A stretch of DNA of 64,000 nucleotides from Serinus canaria (Eukaryota; Chordata; Aves; Passeriformes; Fringillidae): NCBI RefSeq assembly GCF_022539315.1, contig NC_066338.1, forward strand, positions 992,001-1,056,000, read 5' to 3'. A program made the translations under genes and the position numbers. How positions within the stretch are numbered: position 1 is the first letter of the stretch; the number at the start of each line of letters is the position of its first letter. The notes below the pieces were generated by a model that saw only the letters and a program-made list of their open reading frames with translations, was not told the DNA's origin and did no database searches. Positions 42,875 through 53,782 of the stretch are shown here, piece by piece.

Positions 42875-43352
42875 GGAGGATCAGGGTCCGCTTCCTAGGC
42901 AGGGGAGGTTGGTCCAACCCCAGGGGAGAGATTGCCTCGATTCGCCTGGCACTCACACAATAGCCGATGACTCTAAAATTTCCAGTCAGTGATGGAAGGA
43001 GGACTCTGCACACACTGCAAAGGTCCAACAGGGTTTATTCTGGGAGCAGGGAAGGATCCAAGGAGGGGTGGTAGGAGAGAGGCAGGGACACAACCGAGTC
43101 AAAGGGACGCAGGCAGCAGGAGCCCCGAACAGGGCGGGAACAGGGTTTATAACAAAGTAGCAGGTAGGAGGGATCGGGGTACAGTGAACCAATGGAACAG
43201 GGGACCGGGGGAGTAGCAGGAATGAGGTAATCAGGGATGTACAAATGAGAAGAGGGGAGGAGGGTGGCACTGAGATGTGAACCAATGGGGAAGGGAGAGC
43301 CACAGAACTTTCCAGGTCTTTGGGAGGGAGCCACAGGTGATAGACAATTACA
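42870..43352 (-). mobile_element. Candidate 3' LTR of the env-bearing ERV
   Basis: On the minus strand it starts TGTAATTGTC right after the env stop. It has two CCAAT boxes (ATTGG reversed near 43190 and 43276), a TATAAA (plus strand TTTATAA at 43146-43152) and an AATAAA (plus strand TTTATT at 43034-43039) about 110 nt downstream: good U3-R-U5 order. I could not match it by eye to sequence at the gag end (55938-56134), so the pairing and the inner edge are unproven. Confidence 0.65.
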
Positions 43353-44920
43353 GGGGAGCGCCTTCCCATGGCAACTCCATCCCACAGTCCCTGGGGTCTC
43401 CTCCCACAATAGACGTCAATTTTTTTAACTGTTCTATCATTCTCCAATTCCTAGTGAGTAAGATTGCTGATAAAAAAACCCCAATCAAAACTAAACTCAA
43501 AAGGACAATGATGGGATGACACATAATGTTCAGGACACTTGTGGCAGTAGATGAGCACCCAAAAATAGTATCCCCCCACCTGTGTTCAGCATCTTTTCTT
43601 ACTCGCTCTATGACACGGTGTATTTCTTTCACATTGTGATGAACAGTTACCAGTGTTTTCTGTCCATTCTTCTTGATCTTCCTCAATATTTCAATGAAAT
43701 CCTGATGAAGCAACAATTGCTTTACCAAAGTAATGTTGATCCCAATGGGAGTAGGTAATAGTTTGTGAATTGGTCTGTCATTGGATTGTAAAAAGTAATG
43801 AGGGGTAACTGAAGCTTTTTCAGAAAAATCACATCCTGTAATTTTGGTAAAGTTACAAGCAGAAAAATTTGAATGATTTTTAGTATCCACTAGTACATTT
43901 TCTACCTATACCATATAACAAGCAGTTCTAAAGCATGCACACCCACTGTTCCAGAAGTCTCGTTAGGATGAATTTCAAAAGAACAGATATTTTGCTCTGT
44001 GTCCAAACAAGTGTCTTGAGTTATAAATGCATTACTTTCACAGATGAAGCCTTGTTCTCAGACAATACAAGATTCCAAATTACCATTTTGCCATTTTTCA
44101 CCAATTTGACGGGCCCATTCTCTATATTCAGAAAGTTAGAGAAATATCAAATGCACGGAGGCATTGCATATGGTTAACACAAGAGCTGTGGCTGTGTTTG
44201 TAATGGGGTCAATAAGTAAAATTCACCAAGATTCACCAGGATTGGAATTCTCTTTCAAAATCAGTGGCACTGTCCCAAATTATTTTCCGAATTTCAGTAG
44301 GAAAAGCACCTTCTTCACCTTCTCTTCTAATTGAGGCAGCAACTGACTGCATCTCCAGTTGAGCCTGGATACAACTAAGAGCCAAAGAAAGGTGGTTTTG
44401 TGTAGCCCCGAGTGCATGAGTTACCAATTTGTGATCATTTCCATTTACCTTTTCCCAAGTTGGTAATATGGTTGATAGCAACCACTGATGTGTTCCCAAA
44501 GCCTATAATGATGACTGCAGTGGTTGTTGTAATTCGGTCAAATCTCTATTTGTGGCGGCCAATTTATTCATTAGTACTTCTGAATCAATACTATTTAGAA
44601 TTTCCAACCCTGTTCCCACAACAACGGTTATGTCCCTTAGCGACTGTCTGTTTTTTTAAAAAAAAACAGTCTTTCTGTTTTCGCAGCCAGGTGGTCGAAC
44701 CCTCAAAAGAAGTCTGCAAAAAAGGCAAACAGGCGGGCTGAGTTTCTGAGACATTGCTTTGTATCATCAGCAATTTGATTTGTTTAAGAGACCATGCCAG
44801 ATTGAACAATATTTGTTGTTGACCAGTTTTCCTGATTATATAGGGTCCAATTTCAAAAATTCTCAGGCTAAGCATAAGCAGTGGTTGGGCTAGAGTGGTG
44901 GTAGTAAAAGGCTGGGTCAT
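43348..44920 (-). pseudogene. env: Env transmembrane subunit (fragmented)
   Basis: Read on the minus strand in several frames. A stretch near 44700-44600 ends the surface subunit. A heptad-like ectodomain follows (LGATQNHLSLALSCIQAQLE near 44400) with EGEEGAFPTEIRKIIW. Then come a Cys-containing segment and, in an open frame of 180 codons (43890-43348), a single membrane segment CHPIIVLLSLVLIGVFLSAI, followed by a short cytoplasmic tail that ends at the LTR. This is the fusion subunit layout of a class I fusion glycoprotein. Frame changes near 44230 and 44600 show it is inactive. Confidence 0.72.
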
Positions 44921-46046
44921 AGCATTTAGTATAAACTTAAAAGAAAGGCCTTCAGAATTTTTGGACCAAAGACAAACTACTTCTGCTAGTTTGTGTTAAT
45001 GTAAAAATTGTGTCAACAGTCTTGTAGGCTTGGGTGTGTACAAACCTGTTCATGCTTATTCATCTGAACTGTCAAAACACTGATTGAGATTGCTTTACTA
45101 TAGGTAGTTCCGTTAATCATTCAGCATCCTATGCTAATTTCTTCTCCCACTACCCCTTGAAGCTGCCAGGTGTTGGGAAGGATGAAAGTTTGACAGATAT
45201 GTATGCTTAGCAGAAAGAATTTTAAATGTAGAATCTGAAGAAGGAATAGTGATGCAAGCAAGTTTCATTCTAGAAGAAAAGAATTGCTGAGCCAGTCTTC
45301 CTGGATAACCAAGGAGGCAAAGGGTATGTTAGTTAGAAGGGGCTTTTATGACTTAGAACAAAGGATAAACCCACCCCAAAGAAGATGTTTTTACCAAGCT
45401 GAAAAATAGCACAGGCAAACAAGTCATCAAATGTGGCAAGTAGAGAAAAAAGGTCTCAGAATTTCCACTGCAAGAAAACTGAGTAACAACTTCTAGTTTC
45501 AACTGTAATGTACTGACTTTTAGTGATTGGAGAATAGTACTATGAATATGGTAATTAGAGTAGTTATGCTAGGCTATGGACAATAGTTAAGGTATAGATT
45601 GGTTCTACTGTATTAAGATGCTCAGCAAAGAAAAGTATATAATGTAATGTAACCAAAACCAAAGGGTCTCCAGGCCTGCCTGCAGCTGTGCTGACAGTTG
45701 TAGGCACAGGCTCTGTCACCCATGACCCTGGACTGCTGCAACGTCTTAGATGGAATAAACGGCATTTTGGAGAGCCGCCTGGATTCCCGCATCCCTCATT
45801 TAGGCTCTTACAGTGGCACCCACATTTTAGTTGGCAAACTCGGACTTATTGGCAGTAAGAGACCTCCAGGTGAATTCAGTAGGAAGTGGCTGCAAGGATC
45901 AGGCACCTGGAACCCTTGTTTTTCCCATTTCTGCATAATGAACAAAAGCCTGGGACCAAAGCCATTCGGTAACATGTTGACTAAGGGGACTCTCAGGGTA
46001 TAATTATTGTACTTAACGTGGTCTTCGTAGTCTCAGTCCCTTCTAC
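44921..46046 (-). pseudogene. env: Env surface subunit, C-terminal part, degraded
   Basis: Links the recognisable surface subunit (46755-46047) to the TM subunit on the minus strand. Frames are short. The plus-strand frame of 93 codons at 45722-46003 is an antisense passenger. From 45121 leftwards, sequence appears once; from 45121 rightwards it is duplicated at 49244 onward. Confidence 0.5.
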
Positions 46047-46755
46047 CTACTGGGATGTAACTACTGTACCCAATGTGAGCTTTGTGCTCTCAGTCCCTTC
46101 TACCCACTGGGGTGTAACTACAGTGTTCAGTATGGGTTTTGTTGTAGCATTTATCTTAAATTTATGAACTAAGCCTTTTAAACCTAACGGGCCGGTCAAG
46201 TTATTTTGCCAGCAGCATGTCACATAAGTCCGTTTAGCTAAAGTAAAATTATGCCAGCAATCAATTGGTTCATTTTTACAATCCTTTGTAATAACTACAT
46301 TGTTAGTTTTGGGACCTTGAGTGTAATTACCAACATACTCCTGCTGGCAACACAGAGTAAGGGGAATTTGTTTGGCACACTCCCACTTCTTTGTAGGACA
46401 CAGTCTGGCTGAAGGGATATCCAGATAATTTTCCCACCTGGTTCCATAAAATTTTGGCATCTGTAATAGAGGTGGCTTTCTCATAGAGAGATCCTTCCAT
46501 TTTCTGCATGCTCCCACAATGGACTCACCAATTTTTCCAGTTAGGGTTCTAGTCCAGTCCTTCTGATCCCATCCCCACTCACTTGGACGATATACCTCAG
46601 AGTCATGCAGCACTATAGGCTCTAGGTTGGTGACCCTTGGGATACCATCCTAGAACATTAGCGTGACGGATGGTAGCTTCAGACCATGACCACGCAGCAG
46701 GATTTTGTCCATGGAGTTGTGGTAGGATGCAGAAAAGTATCACCAGTGTTCTCAT
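46047..46755 (-). pseudogene. env: Env signal peptide and surface subunit, left copy
   Basis: The minus-strand ATG at 46755 begins a hydrophobic signal-like start (MRTLVILFCILPQLHG), then a conserved N-terminal region rich in Trp. One frame break near 46620 separates it from a 188-codon frame with Cys clusters (CPTKKWEC, LCCQQEYVG, CCWQNNLTG) and N-glycosylation sequons (NYT, NFT, NLT, NAT). This is a typical secreted, disulphide-rich retroviral surface subunit. It sits directly after integrase, as env should. Confidence 0.72.
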
Positions 46756-46845
46756 GGTTCAGATGATTCTCATGTCCCTCGGGGTTCTTCTGTAAAAGTA
46801 AAAACAACAGAAATCCTGGCACTGAGAGGCAGAAAAGAGTTCAAA

Positions 46846-47520
46846 TCATGGGATTATCCAGTGTGTATTTATCCAATGCTCTTTCCCTAGAGCATCAGAG
46901 GCTACCCATGCGTATTTATTCAGAGGGGTTTTCAGCACTAGTGGTACTTCCCCTACAGTAGGGAGGTCCACCAGAACAGGTTGTCTAGGGTAATGTGCTG
47001 GATTTTTTGAATCGTCAGGTCCTCGTAGTGAGGGAATGATACTTGGAGCTGTCGGGCAAAAGGCAGTGATTTTGGGACATCCATTCACACCCCATCTACC
47101 ATTCACTCCTTCAACAGCTTCCCATAACTGAACGTCCCAATTTGCCTCCTGTGGCTTCAGAAGTCATTTCAAAATACCATTGGTCCTTTATACAATCCCA
47201 TTAGCTTGTGAGACTTAAGCGGTGTGGAAAGTCCACTTAATTCCTTCACCTTTTGCCAATGCTGTACACCTCTAGCAGTGAAGTGGGACCTGTTCACTAA
47301 ATTTCCTGTGGCTTTGGGAAAGTTCCAAACCACGCCTGCAAAGCTTTAACCGTATTATCACCTGTAGCTCTTTTAAAAGCATCAGCTTCAACCAACCCAG
47401 ATACAATTTCTACTCCTACTAGCACAAAGTGCTTACCTCCTGACTTCTTAAAGGAGCCGATATAGTCTGCCTGCCACGCGTCCCATAAGCCTTTACCCTT
47501 TCTTAAATGCAGAGGGTCAT
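46846..47520 (-). pseudogene. pol: Integrase, left copy (damaged core)
   Basis: The C-terminal domain is open at 47106-46846 (ends GKEHWINTHWIIP). The catalytic core upstream (47160-47520) is broken into frames. Where the right copy has CTGTTGTCAGACTGAATTTCC (51417-51437), this copy reads CTGTTCACTAAATTTCC, so the region of the second catalytic Asp is lost or mis-sequenced here. Confidence 0.7.
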
Positions 47521-48250
47521 TTTCTAAAGGATCTCTCTCCAGTCACCTGCAACATTGCTTGTGGGCTGATACTCTGTTTTACACATTTCCCTGGTAACCG
47601 GCCAACCACGAGCATAAGCTTCCTTGTACAAATTTTCGCACCTGTGTGCTGTCTTTTTACATGCAGCCATTCTAGTAGTTGATCCCAGTCCTCTGTAGTT
47701 AGTTCCTTTTTCAGGGGGCTGAGCCTTGCTTGTTCATCAGCTCTATTATTCCACTCTCCTGCTGGATTTCCATCTGTTTGGTGAAAAGCTACCCAACCAA
47801 CAGCAAAATTCCTTGACTCGTGATATCTAAATTTCTTGCCACTTTTCCTTTTACCACACTGGAATTCTGTGAACTTCCCAATCATTTTGCTGCCAGAAAG
47901 GAACCCACTCGGGTACAACCTTTGCACGCTGCATAAGAGTCGGTGTAAATGCAGACAAGAAAAATGTTCTGTGCCTCACATCGGAAAACACTCCAAACAG
48001 CTATGAGCTCCCCAACCTGAGCACTGCCTTCCCCTTTGGTAATGATTCTTTCACCAGATGAAATGTGTAAGGCAGCTGCTCTACATCTCCATACCTTCCT
48101 TTCCCGTTTTGCAGAGGCATCTGTGAACCAAGAACTTGCTGCTAGTTCAGGGGAGAAAGGAAGGGCAGCTTTGATTCCAGAGGCAGGTTTATCTTGGCTG
48201 CTAGCCAGGCTCTCAGTGTCTTGTGATTGCTAGATTTTTAGCAGCACCTT
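47517..48250 (-). pseudogene. pol: RNase H and integrase zinc domain, left copy
   Basis: An open frame at 47927-47517 covers the end of RNase H (AVGWVAFHQTDGNPAGEWNN, RADEQARLS) and part of the integrase HHCC domain (GAKICTRKL...). The sequence upstream to 48250 is the start of RNase H and is interrupted by the solo LTR at 48251. Confidence 0.68.
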
Positions 48251-48632
48251 TGTCACCGACATGTTCTATGAAAAATCCTTTCTTGGGATTTTTCCCTCCT
48301 GAGTTGCTAAGAGGCCTCAGGAACAAACTGTAAACAATTCTTATCTGCTGCTGTGAAATGAACCAGGTGGATCTGTGATTGGTCTTATCTGGTTGTTTCT
48401 AAGTAATAGCCAGTCACAGTCCACATGTCCAGACTGTCTCAGTCAGAGACAAACCTTTATTATTCATTCCTTTTCTATTCTTAGCTTAGCCTTCTGATGA
48501 AATCCTTTCTTCTATTCTTTTAGTATAGTTTAATATAATATATATCATAAAATAATAAACCAAGCCTTCTGAAATATGGAGTCAAGATCTCGTCTCTTCC
48601 CTCATCCTAAGACCCCTGTGAACAATGCATCA
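48251..48632 (+). mobile_element. Solo LTR inside ERV RNase H, left copy
   Basis: TGTCACCGACATG...AATGCATCA, 382 bp. It is preceded by CACCTT (48245-48250) and followed by CACTT (48633-48637), the same 6-bp target duplication as in the right copy minus one C. Same family as 29696-30077. Confidence 0.9.
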
Positions 48633-48743
48633 CACTTCTGTTACTGAGACAGTATTACAGTAGAGTTCCATTGAGTGTACCATTTTCTAACTGAGGCCCT
48701 TGGGCCAGCCCGCCAGGCGGGGGGGGGTGGGGTCCCATTAGTG

Positions 48744-49243
48744 NNNNNNNNNNNNNNNNNNNNNNNNNNNNNNNNNNNNNNNNNNNNNNNNNNNNNNNNN
48801 NNNNNNNNNNNNNNNNNNNNNNNNNNNNNNNNNNNNNNNNNNNNNNNNNNNNNNNNNNNNNNNNNNNNNNNNNNNNNNNNNNNNNNNNNNNNNNNNNNNN
48901 NNNNNNNNNNNNNNNNNNNNNNNNNNNNNNNNNNNNNNNNNNNNNNNNNNNNNNNNNNNNNNNNNNNNNNNNNNNNNNNNNNNNNNNNNNNNNNNNNNNN
49001 NNNNNNNNNNNNNNNNNNNNNNNNNNNNNNNNNNNNNNNNNNNNNNNNNNNNNNNNNNNNNNNNNNNNNNNNNNNNNNNNNNNNNNNNNNNNNNNNNNNN
49101 NNNNNNNNNNNNNNNNNNNNNNNNNNNNNNNNNNNNNNNNNNNNNNNNNNNNNNNNNNNNNNNNNNNNNNNNNNNNNNNNNNNNNNNNNNNNNNNNNNNN
49201 NNNNNNNNNNNNNNNNNNNNNNNNNNNNNNNNNNNNNNNNNNN
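48744..49243. other. Assembly gap, exactly 500 N, with homologous flanks
   Basis: Exactly 500 N. The 3.6 kb to its left and the 3.6 kb to its right are the same sequence, so this is probably an artificial join of two overlapping contig ends. Confidence 1.
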
Positions 49244-50172
49244 TCAGCATCCTATGCTAATTTCTTCTCCCACTACCCCTTAAAGCTGCCAGGTGTTGGG
49301 AAGGATGAAAGTTTGACAGATATGTATGCTTAGCAGAAAGAATTTTAAATGTAGAATCTGAAGAAGGAATAGTGATGGCAAGCAAGTTTCATTCTAGAAG
49401 AAAAGAATTGCTGAGCCAGTCTTCCTGGATAACCAAGGAGGCAAAGGGTATGTTAGTTAGAAGGGGCTTTTATGACTTAGAACAAAGGATAAACCCACCC
49501 CAAAGAAGATGTTTTTACCAAGCTGAAAAATAGCACAGGCAAACAAGTCATCAAATGTGGCAAGTAGAGAAAAAAGGTCTCAGAATTTTCCACTGCAAGA
49601 AAACTGAGTAACAACTTCTAGTTTCAACTGTAATGTACTGACTTTTAGTGATTGGAGAATAGTACTATGAATATGGTAATTAGAGTAGTTATGCTAGGCT
49701 ATGGACAATAGTTAAGGTATAGATTGGTTCTACTGTATTAAGATGCTCAGCAAAGAAAAGTATATAATGTAATGTAACCAAAACCAAAGGGTCTCCAGGC
49801 CTGCCTGCAGCTGTTGCTGACAGTTGTAGGCACAGGCTCTGTCACCCATGACCCTGGACTGCTGCAACGTCTTAGATGGAATAAACGGCATTTTGGAGAG
49901 CCGCCTGGATTCCCGCATCCCTCATTTAGGCTCTTACAGTGGCACCCACATTTTAGTTGGCAAACTCGGACTTATTGGCAGTAAGAGACCTCCAGGTGAA
50001 TTCAGTAGGAAGTGGCTGCAAGGATCAGGCACCTGGAACCCTTGTTTTTCCCATTTCTGCATAATGAACAAAAGCCTGGGACCAAAGCCATTCGGTAACA
50101 TGTTGACTAAGGGGACTCTCAGGGTATAATTATTGTACTTAACGTGGTCTTCGTAGTCTCAGTCCCTTCTAC

Positions 50173-50883
50173 CTACTGGGATGTAACTACTGTACCCAAT
50201 GTGAGCTTTGTGCTCTCAGTCCCTTCTACCCACTGGGGTGTAACTACAGTGTTCAGTATGGGTTTTGTTGTAGCATTTATCTTAAATTTATGAACTAAGC
50301 CTTTTAAACCTAACGGGCCGGTCAAGTTATTTTGCCAGCAGCATGTCACATAAGTCCGTTTAGCTAAAGTAAAATTATGCCAGCAATCAATTGGTTCATT
50401 TTTACAATCCTTTGTAATAACTACATTGTTAGTTTTGGGACCTTGAGTGTAATTACCAACATACTCCTGCTGGCAACACAGAGTAAGGGGAATTTGTTTG
50501 GCACACTCCCACTTTTTTGTAGGACACAGTCTGGCTGAAGGGATATCCAGATAATTTTTCCCACCTGGTTCCATAAAATTTCTGGCATCTGTAATGGAGG
50601 TGTCTTTCTCATAGAGAGATCCTTCCATTTTCTGCATGCTCCCACAATGGACTCACCAATTGTTCCAGTTAGGGTTCTAGTCCAGTCCTTCTGATCCCAT
50701 CCCCACTCACTTGGACGATATACCTCAGAGTCATGCAGCACTGTAGGCTCTAGGTTGGCGACCCTTGGGATACCATCCTAGAACATTAGCGTGACGGATG
50801 GTAGCTTCAGACCATGACCACGCAGCAGGATTTTGTCCATGGAGTTGTGGTAGGATGCAGAAAAGTATCACCAGTGTTCTCAT
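50173..50883 (-). pseudogene. env: Env signal peptide and surface subunit, right copy
   Basis: Same layout as 46755-46047: the ATG at 50883 starts MRTLVILFCILPQLHG. The surface region is split into frames at 50741-50421 and 50637-50173 by an extra base near 50560, where the left copy is open through. Cys clusters and sequons are shared. Which copy has the true base count cannot be decided from sequence alone. Confidence 0.72.
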
Positions 50884-50973
50884 GGTTCAGATGATTCTCA
50901 TGTCCCTCGGGGTTCTTCTGTAAAAGTAAAAACAACAGAAATCCTGGCACTGAGAGGCAGAAAAGAGTTCAAA

Positions 50974-51660
50974 TCATGGGATTATCCAGTGTGTATTTAT
51001 CCAATGCTCTTTCCCTAGAGCATCAGAGGCTACCCATGCGTATTTATTCAGAGGGGTTTTCAGCGCTAGTGGTACTTCCCCTGCAGTAGGGAGGTCCACC
51101 AGTACAGGTTGTCTAGGGTAATGTGCTGGATTTTTTGAATCGTCAGGTCCTCGTAGTGAGGGAATGATGCTTGGAGCTGTCGGCAAAAGGCAGTGATTTT
51201 AGGACATCCATTCACACCCCATCTACCATTCACTCCTTCAACAGCTTCCCATAACCGAACTTCCCAATTTGCTCCTGTGGCTTCAGAAGTCATTTCAAAA
51301 TATCATTGGTCCTTTATACAATCCCATTAGCTTGAGAGAATTAAGGGGTGTGGAAAGTCCACTTAATTCCTTCACCTTTTGCCAATGCTGTACACCTCTA
51401 GCAGTGAAGTGGGACCTGTTGTCAGACTGAATTTCCTGTGGCATCGGGAAAGTTCCAAACCACCCCTGCAAAGCTTTAACTGTATTATCACCTGTAGCTC
51501 TTTTAAAAGGATCAGCTTCAACCAACCCAGATACAATTTCTACTCCTACTAGCACAAAGTGCTTACCTCCTGACTTCTTAAAGGAGCCGATATAGTCTGC
51601 CTGCCACGCGTCCCATAAGCCTTTACCCTTTCTTAAATGCAGAGGGTCATTTTCTAAAGG
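50974..51660 (-). pseudogene. pol: Integrase, right copy
   Basis: Core motifs on the minus strand: WQADYIG (first Asp, codon near 51596), a strand-rich segment (KHFVLVGVEIVSGLVEADPF) and QSDNRSHFTARGVQHW (second Asp, near 51422). At the expected third residue the best-aligning frame reads ANGIV-stop-RTND near 51320, suggesting the catalytic Glu codon has become TAA. The C-terminal part ends WINTHWIIP at 50974. It is therefore non-functional. Confidence 0.75.
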
Positions 51661-51672
51661 ATCTCTCTCCAG

Positions 51673-52382
51673 TCACCTGCAACATTGCTTGTGGGCTGAT
51701 ACTCTTGTTTTACACATTTCCCTGGTAACCGGCCAACCACGAGCATAAGCTTCCTTGTACAAATTTTTCGCACCTGTGTGCTGTCTTTTTACATGCAGCC
51801 ATTCTAGTAGTTGATCCCAGTCCTCTGTAGTTAGTTCCTTTTTCAGGGGGCTGAGCCTTGCTTGTTCATCAGCTCTATTATTCCACTCTCCTGCTGGATT
51901 TCCATCTGTTTGGTGAAAAGCTACCCAACCAACAGCAAAATTCCTTGACTCGTGATATCTAAAATTTCTTGCCACTTTTCCTTTTACCACACTGGAATTC
52001 TGTGAACTTCCCAATCATTTTGCTGCCAGAAAGGAACCCACTCGGGTACAACCTTTGCACGCTGCATAAGAGTCGGTGTAAATGCAGACAAGAAAAATGT
52101 TCTGTGCCTCACATCGGAAAACACTCCAAACAGCTATGAGCTCCCCAACCTGAGCACTGCCTTCCCCTTTGGTAATGATTCTTTCACCAGATGAAATGTG
52201 TAAGGCAGCTGCTCTACATCTCCATACCTTCCTTTCCCGTTTTGCAGAGGCATCTGTGAACCAAGAACTTGCTGCTAGTTCAGGGGAGAAAGGAAGGGCA
52301 GCTTTGATTCCAGAGGCAGGTTTATCTTGGCTGCTAGCCAGGCTCTCAGTGTCTTGGATTGCTAGATTTTTAGCAGCACCTT
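51673..52382 (-). pseudogene. pol: RNase H and integrase zinc domain, right copy
   Basis: An open frame at 52014-51673 contains the RNase H end (NFAVGWVAFHQTDGNPAGEW, NRADEQARLSPL) and the following linker into the HHCC region. It continues upstream on the minus strand to the LTR insertion at 52383. Confidence 0.68.
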
Positions 52383-52767
52383 TGTCACCGACATGTTCTA
52401 TGAAAAATCCTTTTCTTGGGATTTTTCCCTCCTGAGTTGCTAAGAGGCCTCAGGAACAAACTGTAAACAATTCTTATCTGCTGCTGTGAAATGAACCAGG
52501 TGGATCTGTGATTGGTCTTATCTGGTTGTTTCTAAGTAATAGCCAGTCACAGTCCACATGTCCAGACTGTCTCAGTCAGAGACAAACCTTTATTATTCAT
52601 TCCTTTTCTATTCTTAGCTTAGCCTTCTGATGAAATCCTTTCTTCTATTCTTTTAGTATAGTTTTAATATAATATATATCATAAAATAATAAACCAAGCC
52701 TTCTGAAATATGGAGTCAAGATTCTCGTCTCTTCCCTCATCCTAAGACCCCTGTGAACAATGCATCA
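52383..52767 (+). mobile_element. Solo LTR inside ERV RNase H, right copy
   Basis: 385 bp, TGTCACCGACATG to AATGCATCA, with perfect CACCTT direct repeats on both sides (52377-52382 and 52768-52773). AATAAA near 52686 shows plus-strand orientation, opposite to the host ERV. The perfect duplication proves insertion as a provirus followed by LTR-LTR recombination, or direct loss of the interior. Confidence 0.93.
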
Positions 52768-52823
52768 CACCTTCTGTTACTGAGACAGTATTACAGTAGA
52801 GTTCCATCTGAGTGTACCATTTT

Positions 52824-53240
52824 CTAACTGAGGCCCTTTGGGCCAGCCCGCCAGGCGGGGGGGGGGGGTCCCATTAGTGACAGTTTCGATAACTTTGAAA
52901 GGGCCTCTTTATACAATAGGATGTTGTCGTCCAATTTTTCCTCTTTTATGAGAGCTAAGCTAACCACAAACAATCCCTTTTCCTGGGTAGTGTATCTTTT
53001 CTCAGCATCCTTTAAACCACGGGAATAAAACCCAAGAGGCCCCGTCGGACCATGGGGACCCCACTGCCAAATGTGTACAGATAGCCCTGAGGAGGCAAAT
53101 CCCCATCCCCATTCCACCTGAAAGGGATCTGTGGGATGGATAGGGCCTAGTGCTTGGTGAGCTGTTGCCTCAAAAATCAGTAATTGCAATGCTTCTTCCT
53201 GAGAAGGAGTCCAATCCCATTTCACCCTTTTCTTCAGCAA
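52824..53240 (-). pseudogene. pol: RT connection / start of RNase H
   Basis: A 138-codon open frame. VKWDWTPSQEEALQLLIFEA is the conserved start of the RT connection subdomain, followed by WQWGPHGPTGPLGFYSRGLK and EKRYTTQEKGLFVVSLAL, the RNase H entry motifs. The part of RT upstream (fingers, palm with YxDD) should lie at about 53240-54300, but protease is already reached at 53549. Confidence 0.75.
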
Positions 53241-53548
53241 GTCATAAAGCGGCCTAGCAATTATTGAGAAATCTGGGAATTAAAAGGAGAATGTGTGTGA
53301 ATTTTCACCCCTTGGTTTCTCAAGTCCTGTATAACCGCTTTGACACCTTCTCTGGCACCAAAAGGTAGATGGTATTGTTTTACATTAGTTCTTCTACTAT
53401 ACGGTAGAGAGGGTGTGGTTTTGAAGCGGCCTCATGTTAAGTGGCAGAAATCCCTCAGAGTCTTCCTACTGCCTCCCAGCAAGGACATCCATTCCTAATA
53501 AATTATTTGGAATGTCCTCGATTACCATTTTTGACCACTAATTGATGC
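53241..53548 (-). pseudogene. pol: Broken protease/RT remnant; RT core missing
   Basis: About 300 bp where roughly 0.9-1.1 kb of RT would be expected. Short frames only; I find no YxDD or LPQG motif. The deletion must have removed most of RT. Confidence 0.6.
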
Positions 53549-53782
53549 TCATCTCCAGTGGAGCATCAGTTTGACTAAGGCAACATTCATAGATTCTGTA
53601 GTTCCCAGAGCATTAAGAACACAGCATTGTCTCTTAGTTAAAACAATTCCACACCTCTGGGCATCCTTTTTATTTAGTGCAGAGTTTTGAGCCCCAGTGT
53701 CAATCCAAAAGGTTACTAGTTGCCTTTTGGGGCCCTTGATAGCTGGGATTAATATATCTTCTGATTTATTTTTAGTGAGCAT
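53549..53782 (-). pseudogene. pro: Aspartic protease of the env-bearing ERV
   Basis: A 77-codon open frame with the catalytic motif FWIDTGAQNSALNKKDA (Asp codon near 53700), preceded by IPAIKGPKRQLVT, a typical strand leading to the active site. The flap and second half are lost beyond 53549. It lies between gag and the pol remnants as expected. Confidence 0.8.

Larger units (their letters stand above)
45121..48743. repeat. Left copy of a 3.6-kb duplication around gap 3
   Basis: Starts TCAGCATCCTATGC and ends GTCCCATTAGTG at the N gap. It aligns end to end with 49244-52879. Relative to that copy it lacks many single bases (for example GCAGCTGTGCTGAC versus GCAGCTGTTGCTGAC; AATTTCCACTG versus AATTTTCCACTG) and has a scatter of substitutions. 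Confidence 0.93.
49244..52879. repeat. Right copy of the 3.6-kb duplication
   Basis: Begins exactly at the end of the N run with TCAGCATCCTATGC and runs to GTCCCATTAGTG, after which it continues into unique ERV sequence (ACAGTTTCGATAAC). It includes the same solo LTR with the same target duplication. Confidence 0.93.

Noticed and set aside
45722..50129. Identical 93-codon plus-strand frame at 45722-46003 and 49848-50129
   Set aside because: It is conserved only because the whole region is duplicated, and it lies antisense to env.
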